From Deltaproteobacteria bacterium (lineage in GTDB: Bacteria > Desulfobacterota > Desulfuromonadia > Desulfuromonadales > Geopsychrobacteraceae), in NCBI GenBank assembly GCA_018399135.1, contig JAGYPB010000028.1, positions 1-34,727 on the forward strand: DNA of 34,727 nt, in the 5' to 3' direction. Made by a program: the position numbers and the translations under genes. The notes beneath the pieces were generated by a model. It was not told the DNA's origin and did not search any database. It worked only from the letters and a program-made list of their open reading frames with translations. Below are positions 14,712-22,444 of this stretch, in pieces; the first letter of the stretch is position 1; each line of letters opens with the position of its first letter.

Positions 14712-14739
14712 AATATACTCCCTCGCACTCATTTGTCAA
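14712..14739 (-). promoter_or_regulatory. promoter of the methylase gene with overlapping inverted repeat
   Basis: On the minus strand TTGACA (14739-14734), a 16-base spacer and TATATT (14717-14712) form a strong sigma-70-like promoter about 40 bases before the methylase ATG. An inverted repeat AGTA-N7-TACT (14705-14719) overlaps the -10 box and could bind the methylase's own N-terminal helix-turn-helix domain. Confidence 0.55.
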
Positions 14740-14906
14740 CCCCTGTGTTTGTATTTGTGATTGGAGTTGGGGCGATCAAATCTGAAGAGATCAACATGGG
14801 TTGTAATTATTCGGCTCTATCTTTGAGCAGGTCCTTCGGGTTCTGTGGTAAGGGTGTCTGTCGCCATAGACTGTTGACCTCTGCTTGGGTTTTAAATGGA
14901 TCTTTT

Positions 14907-15010
14907 TATCACCCGCCCTCTTCGCTCACTTGAGGGACAGAGCCACAGAAAAAACTGAGAAAATATGGATTTTTATAAATTTCTTAGTGTCCCAATGCCT
15001 TAGTGGTGAA
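14907..15010 (+). repeat. dispersed repeat, copy B
   Basis: It starts TATCACCC (degraded relative to TTCACCAC), continues TTCGCTCACTTGAGGGACAG and ends CCTTAGTGGTGAA (to 15010). The orientation is the same as copy A. The interior GATTTTTATAAATTTCTTAGTG matches the reverse complement of copy C closely, apart from a two-base gap and a few substitutions. It lies just beyond the methylase promoter. Confidence 0.6.
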
Positions 15011-15166
15011 TAATAGCGTGAGTGAATTGAGGCTGGTTGACAGTGTAACACAGCAAAGACCGAGAGGTCTTCAAGACACCCATCGCAATAAACCCCGTTG
15101 ATTTTTTGCTCGAAATGGCTAGACTCCACAAATCTGTATTCATCACTTTTTTCAAGGATTCTGCTC

Positions 15167-15814
15167 ATGATTATCGGATTTGCCGGCAAAGCCGCCTCGG
15201 GGAAGACCACTGCTGCGAAACATTTGCAGGCTATTCTGGGAGATAAAATTCAGGTATTGCCGATGGCGAGCATGTTACGCCGGGAGGTTGAAGCCTTTCT
15301 ACGCCAGGTCGGTGCTGTCGATAAGGTGGCTCTACTTTACGGCGACCAGCAGGACAAACTGGCCCATTTCGAGATCGATGAGCATAGGGCTGGACTGCAG
15401 TGCCCGGCCTGGGGCGGTTTTGTTGCGGAAAATCGCGATATTCAGCAGCATTCGGGGATGACGACCCTGAGCGTCCGGCGCATTCTGCAGTGGTGGGGAA
15501 CCGAATACCGCCGGGCTCAGGATCCCGATTACTGGACCAAGGCGTGGGAGGCTGCGCTGACAGAACTACCGGATCGCAACGCTCACATTCTGGTTGATGA
15601 TGTGCGCTTTCACAATGAAGTCGACGCTGTTCAACGTAACGGCGGGGTACTGATCCGGGTTGAGCGTCCGGGATTCAACGGTGCCAATGATCACAGCAGC
15701 GAGAATTCCCTGGACGACTTCAACGGCTGGAACATGATTCTTCGCAACAACGACAGTCTGGAACAGTTTCTGCTGCAGGTTGAAGACAAGGTATTGACGT
15801 TGCTCCCGAGCTGA
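15167..15814 (+). CDS. phage-type deoxynucleoside monophosphate kinase
   Basis: This 215-aa P-loop kinase starts at ATG 15167 with AAGGA eight bases upstream. Walker A is GKAASGKTT (residues 7-15). The segments LSVRRILQWWGTEYRRAQDPDYW, VDDVRFHNEVDAVQRNGG and HSSENSLDDF are typical of T4 gp1-like dNMP kinases (and the related dephospho-CoA/adenylate kinase-like proteins of phages). It would phosphorylate deoxynucleoside monophosphates. No phage structural or replication gene is nearby, so it may be a domesticated or orphan acquisition next to the restriction-modification block. Its TGA and the opposing gene's stop sit back to back in the palindrome TGATCA (15812-15817). Confidence 0.75.
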   Translation: MIIGFAGKAASGKTTAAKHLQAILGDKIQVLPMASMLRREVEAFLRQVGAVDKVALLYGDQQDKLAHFEIDEHRAGLQCPAWGGFVAENRDIQQHSGMTTLSVRRILQWWGTEYRRAQDPDYWTKAWEAALTELPDRNAHILVDDVRFHNEVDAVQRNGGVLIRVERPGFNGANDHSSENSLDDFNGWNMILRNNDSLEQFLLQVEDKVLTLLPS

Positions 15815-16561
15815 TCAGATTTTCCCCACCGGTGCCAGATAGATTACAAACTCGTCTTCGCCATCCACACCCACCAGCTGATCCATTAACTCCTGATGAA
15901 AGGCAGCGATAGCGCAGGTGCATGCGCCGACGGCTGCGCACGCCAGATAGAGGTTCTGACAGACATGTCCGACATCCATCAGAATGACCCGATGAGCAGC
16001 GGCATGGTAACGCCACTCGGTTCGGTAGGGGATGCAGGTCCAGACAAAGGTCACGGCAGCAGCAGCGGTAAACATCTGGCCGAGGGTTGCCGGGGGAAGT
16101 TTCTCGATCAGGTCGCCATCAGCCCGTTCCAGCACCAGGGCATGTTCACGGGGCAGGTAGCGGTACACGCCAGGCTCAAGGTCAGTTACATTGGTCACCA
16201 GCAGGTAGGTTTCAAAGGGGTGGCGGCAACCGGCAGAGGGGACGGTACGCAGCGCAGTGCCGGGGGCCACCTCTTCGCGCAGGCCCTGGGTAGCCCAGAG
16301 CAGAAACGCCAGTTCGGCCAAATCAACCGGCGACCCGGCGAAGCGCCGATGACTTTGGCGCCCGGCGATGGCATCGAACAGACTGACGCTGTAGCGATGA
16401 TCCGGTGCCGGGAGCTTGATCAGCTGTTGCTCCGGTTGCGTTGGTTTCTGGGTCGGTGGCGGCTCAATTCCCATATGCTGGTCGGTAAAGCGAAAGTCAA
16501 TCATCAGACGTAATGAATCTTTGAGAAATTCCCGTTGGGATGCAATCTGTTGGCTATCCAT
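15815..16561 (-). CDS. SagB/ThcOx-family nitroreductase-fold oxidoreductase
   Basis: This 248-aa FMN-dependent protein has the nitroreductase fold of the SagB/ThcOx family: FDAIAGRQSHRRFAG near residue 60 (FMN phosphate-binding arginines), LLWATQGL, RTVPSAGCRHPFETYLLV, YRYLPREHALVL, and ILMDVGHVCQNLYLACAAVGACTCAIAAF near the C terminus. SagB proteins oxidise azolines in thiazole/oxazole-modified peptides, but many orphan members have no known substrate. No YcaO cyclodehydratase or precursor peptide is visible here. AGGAG lies five bases upstream of the ATG. It is 21 bases from the RND permease gene on the same strand and may be the last gene of that operon. Confidence 0.85.
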   Translation of the reverse strand: MDSQQIASQREFLKDSLRLMIDFRFTDQHMGIEPPPTQKPTQPEQQLIKLPAPDHRYSVSLFDAIAGRQSHRRFAGSPVDLAELAFLLWATQGLREEVAPGTALRTVPSAGCRHPFETYLLVTNVTDLEPGVYRYLPREHALVLERADGDLIEKLPPATLGQMFTAAAAVTFVWTCIPYRTEWRYHAAAHRVILMDVGHVCQNLYLACAAVGACTCAIAAFHQELMDQLVGVDGEDEFVIYLAPVGKI

Positions 16562-16582
16562 GGTTGCTCCTGGCGTTAATAT

Positions 16583-19500
16583 TTACAAGCGTTCTTCTGC
16601 CCTGAAAAAGCCGATGATATCTTCGAGAATCAGATAGGTGGCCGGTACCAGCAGCAGGCTGAGAAAGGTGCTGAAGAGGATACCGAAGCCCAGGGATACT
16701 GCCATCGGAATCAGAAACTGCGCCTGGGTGCTGGTGTCAAACAGCAGCGGTGTCAGTCCGAGAAAGGTGGTCAGTGAGGTCAGCAGGATTGGCCTGAAGC
16801 GGTTGACCCCGGAAAGCATCACCGCCTCCAACATCGGCATCCCTTCACGGCGGCGGCGGTTGATGAAATCGACCAGCACCAGACTGTTGTTCACCACCAC
16901 CCCGCACAACGCCAGAATGCCGAGCAGACTCATGAAGCTTAAGTTGAATCCCATGATCATATGGCCGACAATGGCGCCACCGATACTGAAGGGGATGACC
17001 AGCATCACTGGTAGCGGTTGCAGGTAGGAACGGAACGGAATGGCGAGCAGGGCATAGATGGCAAACAGGACAAAAATAACCCCGTAGACCAGGCTTCCCA
17101 TCGATTCCTTTTGCTCTTCCAGCTCCCCTTTAAAGCTATAGCGGATACCGGGATACTCAAGGAGCAGCTCGTCGAGATAGATCCTCAAATCGGCGGCGAT
17201 CGCGTTGGTATCAACCTCCCCCTTTTCGGCATCGGCTGAGACATTCACCGCCCGGTTACGGTCGACCCGGCGGATGCTTGAATAACCAGCCTGCATATCG
17301 ATGGAAGCGACTTGATGGAAGGGGACTTCAACGCCGTTCAGGGTGCGGATTTTCATGGTTTCCAGACTGGCCAGGTTCTGGCGTTGCTCTTTTGGATAGC
17401 GAACCATGACCCGGACATCATCACGCCCACGTTGAATGCGTTGAGCCTCACTGCCGAAGAAAGCCGCTCTGACCTGGCGTCCAAGGTCGGTGGTGGTTAA
17501 TCCGAGAAGTTTGGCCTCCGGCAGCAGGCGCAGCTGGATCTCCTGTTTGCCCTGATCAAAGCTATCCTGGATGTCGAACAGGCCGGGATATTCGCTGTAG
17601 CGTTTTTTCAGAATTTCGGCAACTTCAGTCAGCTTGCCAAAATCAGCGCCGGTTAATTGAACATCAACCGGGTTGCCACCTCTTCCGATTTCCGCCCGGT
17701 AGGTCAGTTCCTTGGCTCCGGGAACCGTGCCGATCAATTGACGCCATTCCTGTACAACTTCACTGGTGTTGATCTGATTAAGGCGCTCTTCCGGCGGTAA
17801 CATTTCTATGGTGACCTGCCCCAGTTCCGGTTTGCCGCCCATGCCGGGACTCCCGGTGCCGGTCCAGCCGGTACTCACCAGGATGTTACGGATGACCGAA
17901 GTCTTGCCATCCGGCTCCAGATGTTTGGCTTGCAGGGCGTAAGCGTGCTGAGCCATGCGTTCAATGTGGGATCGGGTCTGGTCGACCGAGGTGCCGGCCG
18001 GCATGATCAGCGTAGCACGGGCAATCTCGCTCTGAATCCGTGGAAAAAAGGTGTAGCCGTAACGGCCGCTGACAACAAAGCTGACAATGATGATAATTGC
18101 CGCAGTGAAAATTGACAGGGTCAGATGTCGCCGTCTAATCGCCTGCTCAAGCACCGGCCGGTAGATCCGCAGGGCAAACCATTCCAACCCCCCAGCCACT
18201 TTCTGCTGCAGTTTTTGCAACATCCGCAGTACACCCCGTGGCGGTTTGGTGATGTGGACGCTACTCAGGTGGGCCGGCAGAATCAGCTTTGATTCGACCC
18301 AGGAAAAGGCCAGGGCTGGAATGACAATCAGCGGAATCTGGGCGAAGATAGGCCCCCGCACACCTTCCATAAAGAGTAAGGGAGTAAAAGCGGCAATGGT
18401 GGTCAGCAACCCGAAGGTGACCGGAACTGCAACCTCCTGGGTTCCAGCAATAATCCCTTCGATCGATTCGCCATCCTCCTTGAGTCGTCGGTAGACATTC
18501 TCGCCGGTAATAATGGCATCATCAACGACAATTCCCAGCACCAGAATAAAAGCAAACAGGCTCAAGGAGTTGAGGGTCACTCCGAGGGAGGGCATCAGTG
18601 CCAATGCGCCCAAAAAACTGATCGGAATGCCGACGCAGACCCAGATAGCGACAGAAAGACGCAGAAACAGGGCCAGGGCCAGAAAAATTAGCAGGCCACC
18701 CTGTAGCGCACTGTTGGTCAGGGTGTTTAGCCGCAACTGGACAATGCGTGAGCGATCGCGCCAGTAGTCAATGGAAACCCCCGGCGGCAGAGCTTCACTT
18801 TTTTCCGCTATATAGTCACGGACGGCGCGCCCGACGTCCAGGGCGTTCTGTTCACCGGTACGGTACACCTCAATCATGACTGCAGATTTTCCATTGAGTA
18901 CAGCTTCCAGTGGCTCTTCGTCAAAACCATCGCGGATGGTCGCAATCTCACCAAGCAGCAGTTGACTGCCGGCAGGCGTGGTGCGCACGGGGATACGGGC
19001 GTAGTCTGCTGCTGTGTCTGCCTGGCCCATGGTGCGTAACAGGATCTCGCCCCCACGGGTTTTGATGGCACCAGCCGGTAGGTCAAGGGAATGGCGGCGA
19101 ATTGCCTGGGACAGGTCTTCCAGGCTCAACTGGTACTGTTCGAGGGTTGCTTGATTGACCTCCACCGAGAGCTCATAGGGTCTGACCGCGACCAGATCAG
19201 CGAGGCTGATTGCGGGCAGTGCGGTCAGGTCGTCGCGAACCATTTCTCCGATGATGCGCAGATCTTTTTCCGGTAGATCAGCGCCGACAACAACAGAAAT
19301 AACCTCACGACGAAATTCCAGGATCTCGTAAGTCGGTCGTTCGACCTCTTCCGGAAAGGTGCTGATGGCATCAACCTTATTGCGGATATCATCCATGATC
19401 TCGCGGGGTTTGTACCCTTTTAAGACATCAACCCGAACCTGACCGCTGCCCTCATTGGCGGTGGAAATAATCGTATCGATCCCGCTGATGGCAGCGATCG

Positions 19501-19714
19501 CTTCCTCGATGCGGATAATGACCGCCTCTTCTACCTCGGCCGGGGTTGCGCCACGATAAACCGCCTTAATGATGACTGTATCCCGCTCAAATTCCGGAAA
19601 GACCTCCATCGGAATTCGATCTGTGACCGCCCACAGGCCAAGGCCGATAATCAACACCATCAGCAGGTTGGCTGCTACATGATTGCGGGCAAACCAGGAA
19701 ATAACCCCGTTCAT
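16583..19714 (-). CDS. RND (HAE-type) efflux permease
   Basis: A 1043-aa inner-membrane proton/drug antiporter of the AcrB superfamily, of normal length. TM1 lies near residues 10-30 (NLLMVLIIGLGLWAV), followed by the PMEVFPEFE and ATPAEVEE motifs of the first periplasmic loop. TM2-6 follow from about 335. The proton-relay pair DD in LGIVVDDAIITGENVYRR sits near residue 398. A second periplasmic loop comes after TM7, and TM8-12 occupy the C-terminal fifth (about 865-1030). The start overlaps the adaptor's stop by four bases (ATGA). Specificity cannot be read, but it resembles multidrug/hydrophobe pumps rather than the CusA metal type. No TolC-like channel gene is in the window. Confidence 0.93.
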   Translation of the reverse strand: MNGVISWFARNHVAANLLMVLIIGLGLWAVTDRIPMEVFPEFERDTVIIKAVYRGATPAEVEEAVIIRIEEAIAAISGIDTIISTANEGSGQVRVDVLKGYKPREIMDDIRNKVDAISTFPEEVERPTYEILEFRREVISVVVGADLPEKDLRIIGEMVRDDLTALPAISLADLVAVRPYELSVEVNQATLEQYQLSLEDLSQAIRRHSLDLPAGAIKTRGGEILLRTMGQADTAADYARIPVRTTPAGSQLLLGEIATIRDGFDEEPLEAVLNGKSAVMIEVYRTGEQNALDVGRAVRDYIAEKSEALPPGVSIDYWRDRSRIVQLRLNTLTNSALQGGLLIFLALALFLRLSVAIWVCVGIPISFLGALALMPSLGVTLNSLSLFAFILVLGIVVDDAIITGENVYRRLKEDGESIEGIIAGTQEVAVPVTFGLLTTIAAFTPLLFMEGVRGPIFAQIPLIVIPALAFSWVESKLILPAHLSSVHITKPPRGVLRMLQKLQQKVAGGLEWFALRIYRPVLEQAIRRRHLTLSIFTAAIIIIVSFVVSGRYGYTFFPRIQSEIARATLIMPAGTSVDQTRSHIERMAQHAYALQAKHLEPDGKTSVIRNILVSTGWTGTGSPGMGGKPELGQVTIEMLPPEERLNQINTSEVVQEWRQLIGTVPGAKELTYRAEIGRGGNPVDVQLTGADFGKLTEVAEILKKRYSEYPGLFDIQDSFDQGKQEIQLRLLPEAKLLGLTTTDLGRQVRAAFFGSEAQRIQRGRDDVRVMVRYPKEQRQNLASLETMKIRTLNGVEVPFHQVASIDMQAGYSSIRRVDRNRAVNVSADAEKGEVDTNAIAADLRIYLDELLLEYPGIRYSFKGELEEQKESMGSLVYGVIFVLFAIYALLAIPFRSYLQPLPVMLVIPFSIGGAIVGHMIMGFNLSFMSLLGILALCGVVVNNSLVLVDFINRRRREGMPMLEAVMLSGVNRFRPILLTSLTTFLGLTPLLFDTSTQAQFLIPMAVSLGFGILFSTFLSLLLVPATYLILEDIIGFFRAEERL

Positions 19715-20907
19715 TGGTTCTGTCCCTTGCGCTCATCCTGGTTGTTGTTGATGATGCGGACGCTGATTCCATCTGCGGCAAAAGGAAGCCGCGTCAGGGC
19801 AATCTGCTCGCCGGGGTGCAGGGGGCCGCTGGCGACCAGATAGTTGGTGTCGCGCCAGACAATATCAAGTTCGCGTCGCTCAAGTCGGTTTTCCGGGGTG
19901 ATAATATGGACTGTACGTTCGCCATGAATGGCTTGCCGGGGAATCAGGTAAACTTCCTCCAACTGGCTGCCTGAGATGCGTGCTTCAACAAACTGACCGA
20001 TTTTCAATTGTGGCCGGTCTCCTGTCTGCTGATAAGGATCATCAATCCGGGCGATGACAAAAAGTTGCCGACTGTTGATATCGATACTGCCTTCGGTGCG
20101 AACCAGGCGTCCGGACCAGGTAAAAATGTCGCTACCGATGCGGACACTGAAGTTGACGCCTGTCTGCCGGGTTGCGGGAACCACAGGGCGATTACGAAAT
20201 TCTTCCGGCAGGGTGAGGTGGCTCAGTTGCTCATCAGAGAGGGGCAAGCGAACCTCCAACGCGTCGCTGGCATAGATCCGTGCCAGACGGGTACCGGTAG
20301 TGATAAATTGCCCGATATCAACTTCCTTGGTCAGAATGCGACCGGCATAGGGGGCAAGGATGCGGGTTCGCTCAAGATTCAAGTCCGCCTGGTTCCGTCG
20401 TGCTTTAGCAGCATCAAGGGCCGCGGTGGCGTTTTCAAGCTGTGGTGTGCGCACAACCAGGGGTGGCGGTGGATGCTGATGCTGAAACTGTTCCCAGTCA
20501 CGTCGTGCCTGATCGCTGCGGGCCTGTTCTTCAGCCAGCGCCAGTTGGCGCTGCGCGACCTCGGCGCGGGCAATGATGACGGCATTCTGATAATCGCGAT
20601 CATCTACCTGCAACAGCAGATCGCCTTTTTCAAAGAAGCCGCCGGTGTAGAAGCTGTCCGCGACCTGAACCACCCGTCCGGATGTTTCCGCCACCAGAGT
20701 GCTTTCCGTACGCGGTGAGATAGTGCCACGACTGGCAACTCGAACCTGATAGGATTGTGGTTCAAGGGTGATGACTTCAACCGTGGGTGGAGGGGTCTTT
20801 GGACGCTGTCGGGTTGCTTCCGGGCCGCTGGCAATCAGGCTTACGCCGATGGCAATAGCCCCAAGCAGGATCAGCAACGGCAAGAGAAAGCGGACGATGC
20901 GTTTCAT
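19711..20907 (-). CDS. RND efflux periplasmic adaptor (membrane fusion protein)
   Basis: A 398-aa HlyD/AcrA-family adaptor. Residues 5-27 are an N-terminal membrane anchor without a lipobox Cys. The lipoyl halves are around residues 65-110 (GTISPRTESTLVAETSGRV) and 185-215 (ILAPYAGRIL). They flank a short alpha-hairpin (about 110-180) rich in Ala, Gln and Arg, interrupted by HQHPPPP. A beta-barrel and membrane-proximal domain follow. It bridges the permease to an outer-membrane channel. AGGA lies six to seven bases before the ATG. It is the first gene of a minus-strand unit with the permease and perhaps the SagB-like gene. An ATTC-GAT-GAAT palindrome (20952-20962) about 45 bases upstream could be an operator, but no regulator gene is adjacent. 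Confidence 0.92.
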   Translation of the reverse strand: MKRIVRFLLPLLILLGAIAIGVSLIASGPEATRQRPKTPPPTVEVITLEPQSYQVRVASRGTISPRTESTLVAETSGRVVQVADSFYTGGFFEKGDLLLQVDDRDYQNAVIIARAEVAQRQLALAEEQARSDQARRDWEQFQHQHPPPPLVVRTPQLENATAALDAAKARRNQADLNLERTRILAPYAGRILTKEVDIGQFITTGTRLARIYASDALEVRLPLSDEQLSHLTLPEEFRNRPVVPATRQTGVNFSVRIGSDIFTWSGRLVRTEGSIDINSRQLFVIARIDDPYQQTGDRPQLKIGQFVEARISGSQLEEVYLIPRQAIHGERTVHIITPENRLERRELDIVWRDTNYLVASGPLHPGEQIALTRLPFAADGISVRIINNNQDERKGQNQ

Positions 20908-21098
20908 CGGTTATCCTGTAACAAAGAGATTGAAAGCTAAAGGGGTATGATATTCGATGAATCTAACAGAAAAGCCCCGGGAAGTAATCAGTGATGCGCA
21001 CAGTTTATATCAATTCCTGGCAACAGAATCGCGCGGTCATTTTTTTCTTTACCTGGATATTCACTTCACTCAAACTATCGAGACAGGCTCATAAAATA

Positions 21099-21248
21099 CT
21101 CACGACGGAGCCACTGAGAAATTCCTATAAAAACGTATCTGTTCAGTGCCGGATCCCCGATCCTGTGCTGAACAGATACAAAAAACATGCGTTTCCAGTT
21201 CCATCAGTGTCTTTGTGTCTCAAATGAGCGAAGCGAACGGGTGGTGAA
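21099..21248 (-). repeat. dispersed repeat, copy C (inverted, interrupted by a palindrome)
   Basis: Read on the minus strand it begins TTCACCACCCGTTCGCTTCG (from 21248), matching copy A's first 20 bases except for two, and ends CTCAGTGGCTCCGTCGTGAG. Relative to copy B it carries an extra 45-base palindrome (21135-21179). Without it the length is 105 bases, close to copies A (98) and B (104). Its outer end lies 26 bases before the alanine dehydrogenase start. Confidence 0.6.
21135..21179. repeat. 45-bp palindrome nested in repeat copy C
   Basis: Perfect 12-base arms GTATCTGTTCAG (21135-21146) and CTGAACAGATAC (21168-21179) enclose an inner GGATC-CCC-GATCC hairpin. A related sequence occurs at 34328-34361 (28 of 34 positions identical), so it is a dispersed element rather than a simple terminator. 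It is not followed by a T-run. Confidence 0.65.
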
Positions 21249-21274
21249 GTCAGAACTTAACCGGCGAGGTGACT

Positions 21275-22393
21275 ATGATTATCGGAATACTCAAGGAAAT
21301 CAAGGCGGAGGAAAATCGTGTCAGTATGACCCCGGCCGGGGTCGAGGTGATGACGGCTGCCGGGCATCAAGTGCTGGTCGAGCAATCTGCCGGGATCGGT
21401 AGTGGTTTTGTCGATGAGGATTATCAGCGCGTCGGCGCGCAAATTGTGGCCGAGGCCGCGCACATTTATGCCCGCGCTGCTATGGTGATGCATGTCAAGG
21501 AGCCACAAGCGCAGGAATATCAGCACATCCGAGAGGGCCAGATCGTCTTTACTTATTTTCATTTTGCCGCCAGTAAAGAACTGACCCGGGCCATGCTTGA
21601 GCGCAAAGCCGTATGCATAGCCTACGAGACGATTACTGATGTTGCCGGTGGATTGCCCCTGTTGACCCCCATGAGTGAGGTCGCCGGACGCATGGCGGCC
21701 CAGCAGGCGGCAAAGTATCTGGAACGCGCCCAGGGGGGGCGCGGACTCCTTATGGGTGGTGTGCCCGGGGTTGAGCCGGCGACCGTTGTCGTCATTGGTG
21801 GTGGAGTGGTTGGTAGTCAGGCCGCGCGTATGGCCTGTGGTCTCGGCGCCAAGGTTTATCTCCTCGACAGGGATCTGACCCGTTTGCGCTATCTGGATGA
21901 GACCATGCCGGCTAACTGCTTCGTCATGATGTCCTCGCCGGCGACCATCCGGGATCTGGTGATTAAAGCTGATGCGGTTATCGGCGCAGTTCTGGTTCAT
22001 GGTGCCAAGGCTCCACGCCTGGTGACACGTGAGATGTTCGCTACGATGAAGCCTGGTGCGGTGCTGGTGGATGTTGCTATTGATCAGGGGGGGTGCTTTG
22101 AAACCTCGCGTCCGACCACCCACGGTAATCCCACTTACGAGGTTGACGGTATTCTTCATTACTGCGTTGCCAATATGCCGGGTGCGGTTCCCCTGACTTC
22201 CACGATGGCGCTGACGAATGCCACCTTGCCCTATGCCTTCAAGATTGCAAGCCAGGGGTGGAAATCTGTAGCACGTCAGGATGCGGGTATTGCTGAAGGC
22301 TTCAATGTGGTCAATGGATTGGTCTGTTGCAAGGGGGTGGCTGAAGCATTTGGATTGGAATACGTGCCGGTTGATGAAGTATTAAAGGTGTGA
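21275..22393 (+). CDS. ald: alanine dehydrogenase
   Basis: A 372-aa NAD-dependent enzyme interconverting L-alanine and pyruvate plus ammonia, cytoplasmic and usually hexameric. The start is ATG 21275 (GAGGT just upstream) rather than GTG 21269, giving the canonical MIIGILKEIKAEENRVSMTP opening. Visible active-site residues include R15, K75 (HVKEP) and H96 (YFHFA). The NAD-binding loop is VVIGGGVVGSQAARMA and the catalytic Asp lies in LVDVAIDQGG. Length matches the family exactly. It is a single gene with a repeat element upstream and a strong hairpin downstream, convergent with the acyl-CoA ligase. Confidence 0.96.
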   Translation: MIIGILKEIKAEENRVSMTPAGVEVMTAAGHQVLVEQSAGIGSGFVDEDYQRVGAQIVAEAAHIYARAAMVMHVKEPQAQEYQHIREGQIVFTYFHFAASKELTRAMLERKAVCIAYETITDVAGGLPLLTPMSEVAGRMAAQQAAKYLERAQGGRGLLMGGVPGVEPATVVVIGGGVVGSQAARMACGLGAKVYLLDRDLTRLRYLDETMPANCFVMMSSPATIRDLVIKADAVIGAVLVHGAKAPRLVTREMFATMKPGAVLVDVAIDQGGCFETSRPTTHGNPTYEVDGILHYCVANMPGAVPLTSTMALTNATLPYAFKIASQGWKSVARQDAGIAEGFNVVNGLVCCKGVAEAFGLEYVPVDEVLKV

Positions 22394-22400
22394 ACCGAGA

Positions 22401-22435
22401 ACCTTCCCCCACAATAATATGTTGCGGGGGAAGGT
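22401..22435. terminator. hairpin between convergent ald and acyl-CoA ligase genes
   Basis: The arms ACCTTCCCCCACAA and TTGCGGGGGAAGGT (one mismatch) enclose seven bases. A GC-rich 14-bp stem lying seven bases after the ald stop and nine before the opposing stop is the expected position of a bidirectional terminator. There is no long T-run on either side, so it may act mainly as a 3' RNA stabiliser. Confidence 0.6.
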
Positions 22436-22444
22436 ATGAAAAGA

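Larger units (their letters stand above)
14676..15166. other. 491-base intergenic region between methylase and dNMP kinase
   Basis: This gap holds the methylase promoter (14712-14739), repeat copy B (14907-15010) and a perfect small hairpin AAGACC-GAGA-GGTCTT (15056-15071) with no T-run. The frames of 66 and 94 codons here have no recognisable features and no ribosome binding site. A TTGACA at 15038-15043 lacks a convincing -10 partner. Confidence 0.45.
20908..21274. other. 367-base divergent intergenic region (RND operon / alanine dehydrogenase)
   Basis: Mostly occupied by repeat copy C (21099-21248) with a palindrome nested in it. The remaining 20908-21098 must hold the promoter of the RND operon; I could not identify a convincing -35/-10 pair. 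A 78-codon plus-strand frame from 20991 runs through the repeat and is not credible as a gene. Confidence 0.45.

Noticed and set aside
14733-14933. 66-codon frame upstream of the methylase
   Set aside because: It starts in the methylase promoter, has no ribosome binding site and runs into repeat copy B.
14907-15010. CRISPR-like or direct repeat array in the intergenic repeats
   Set aside because: Copies are thousands of bases apart, have no spacers and no cas genes are present.
15167-15814. Prophage remnant
   Set aside because: Only one phage-type gene was found; no integrase, structural, lysis or repressor genes, and no att-like direct repeats beyond the dispersed element.
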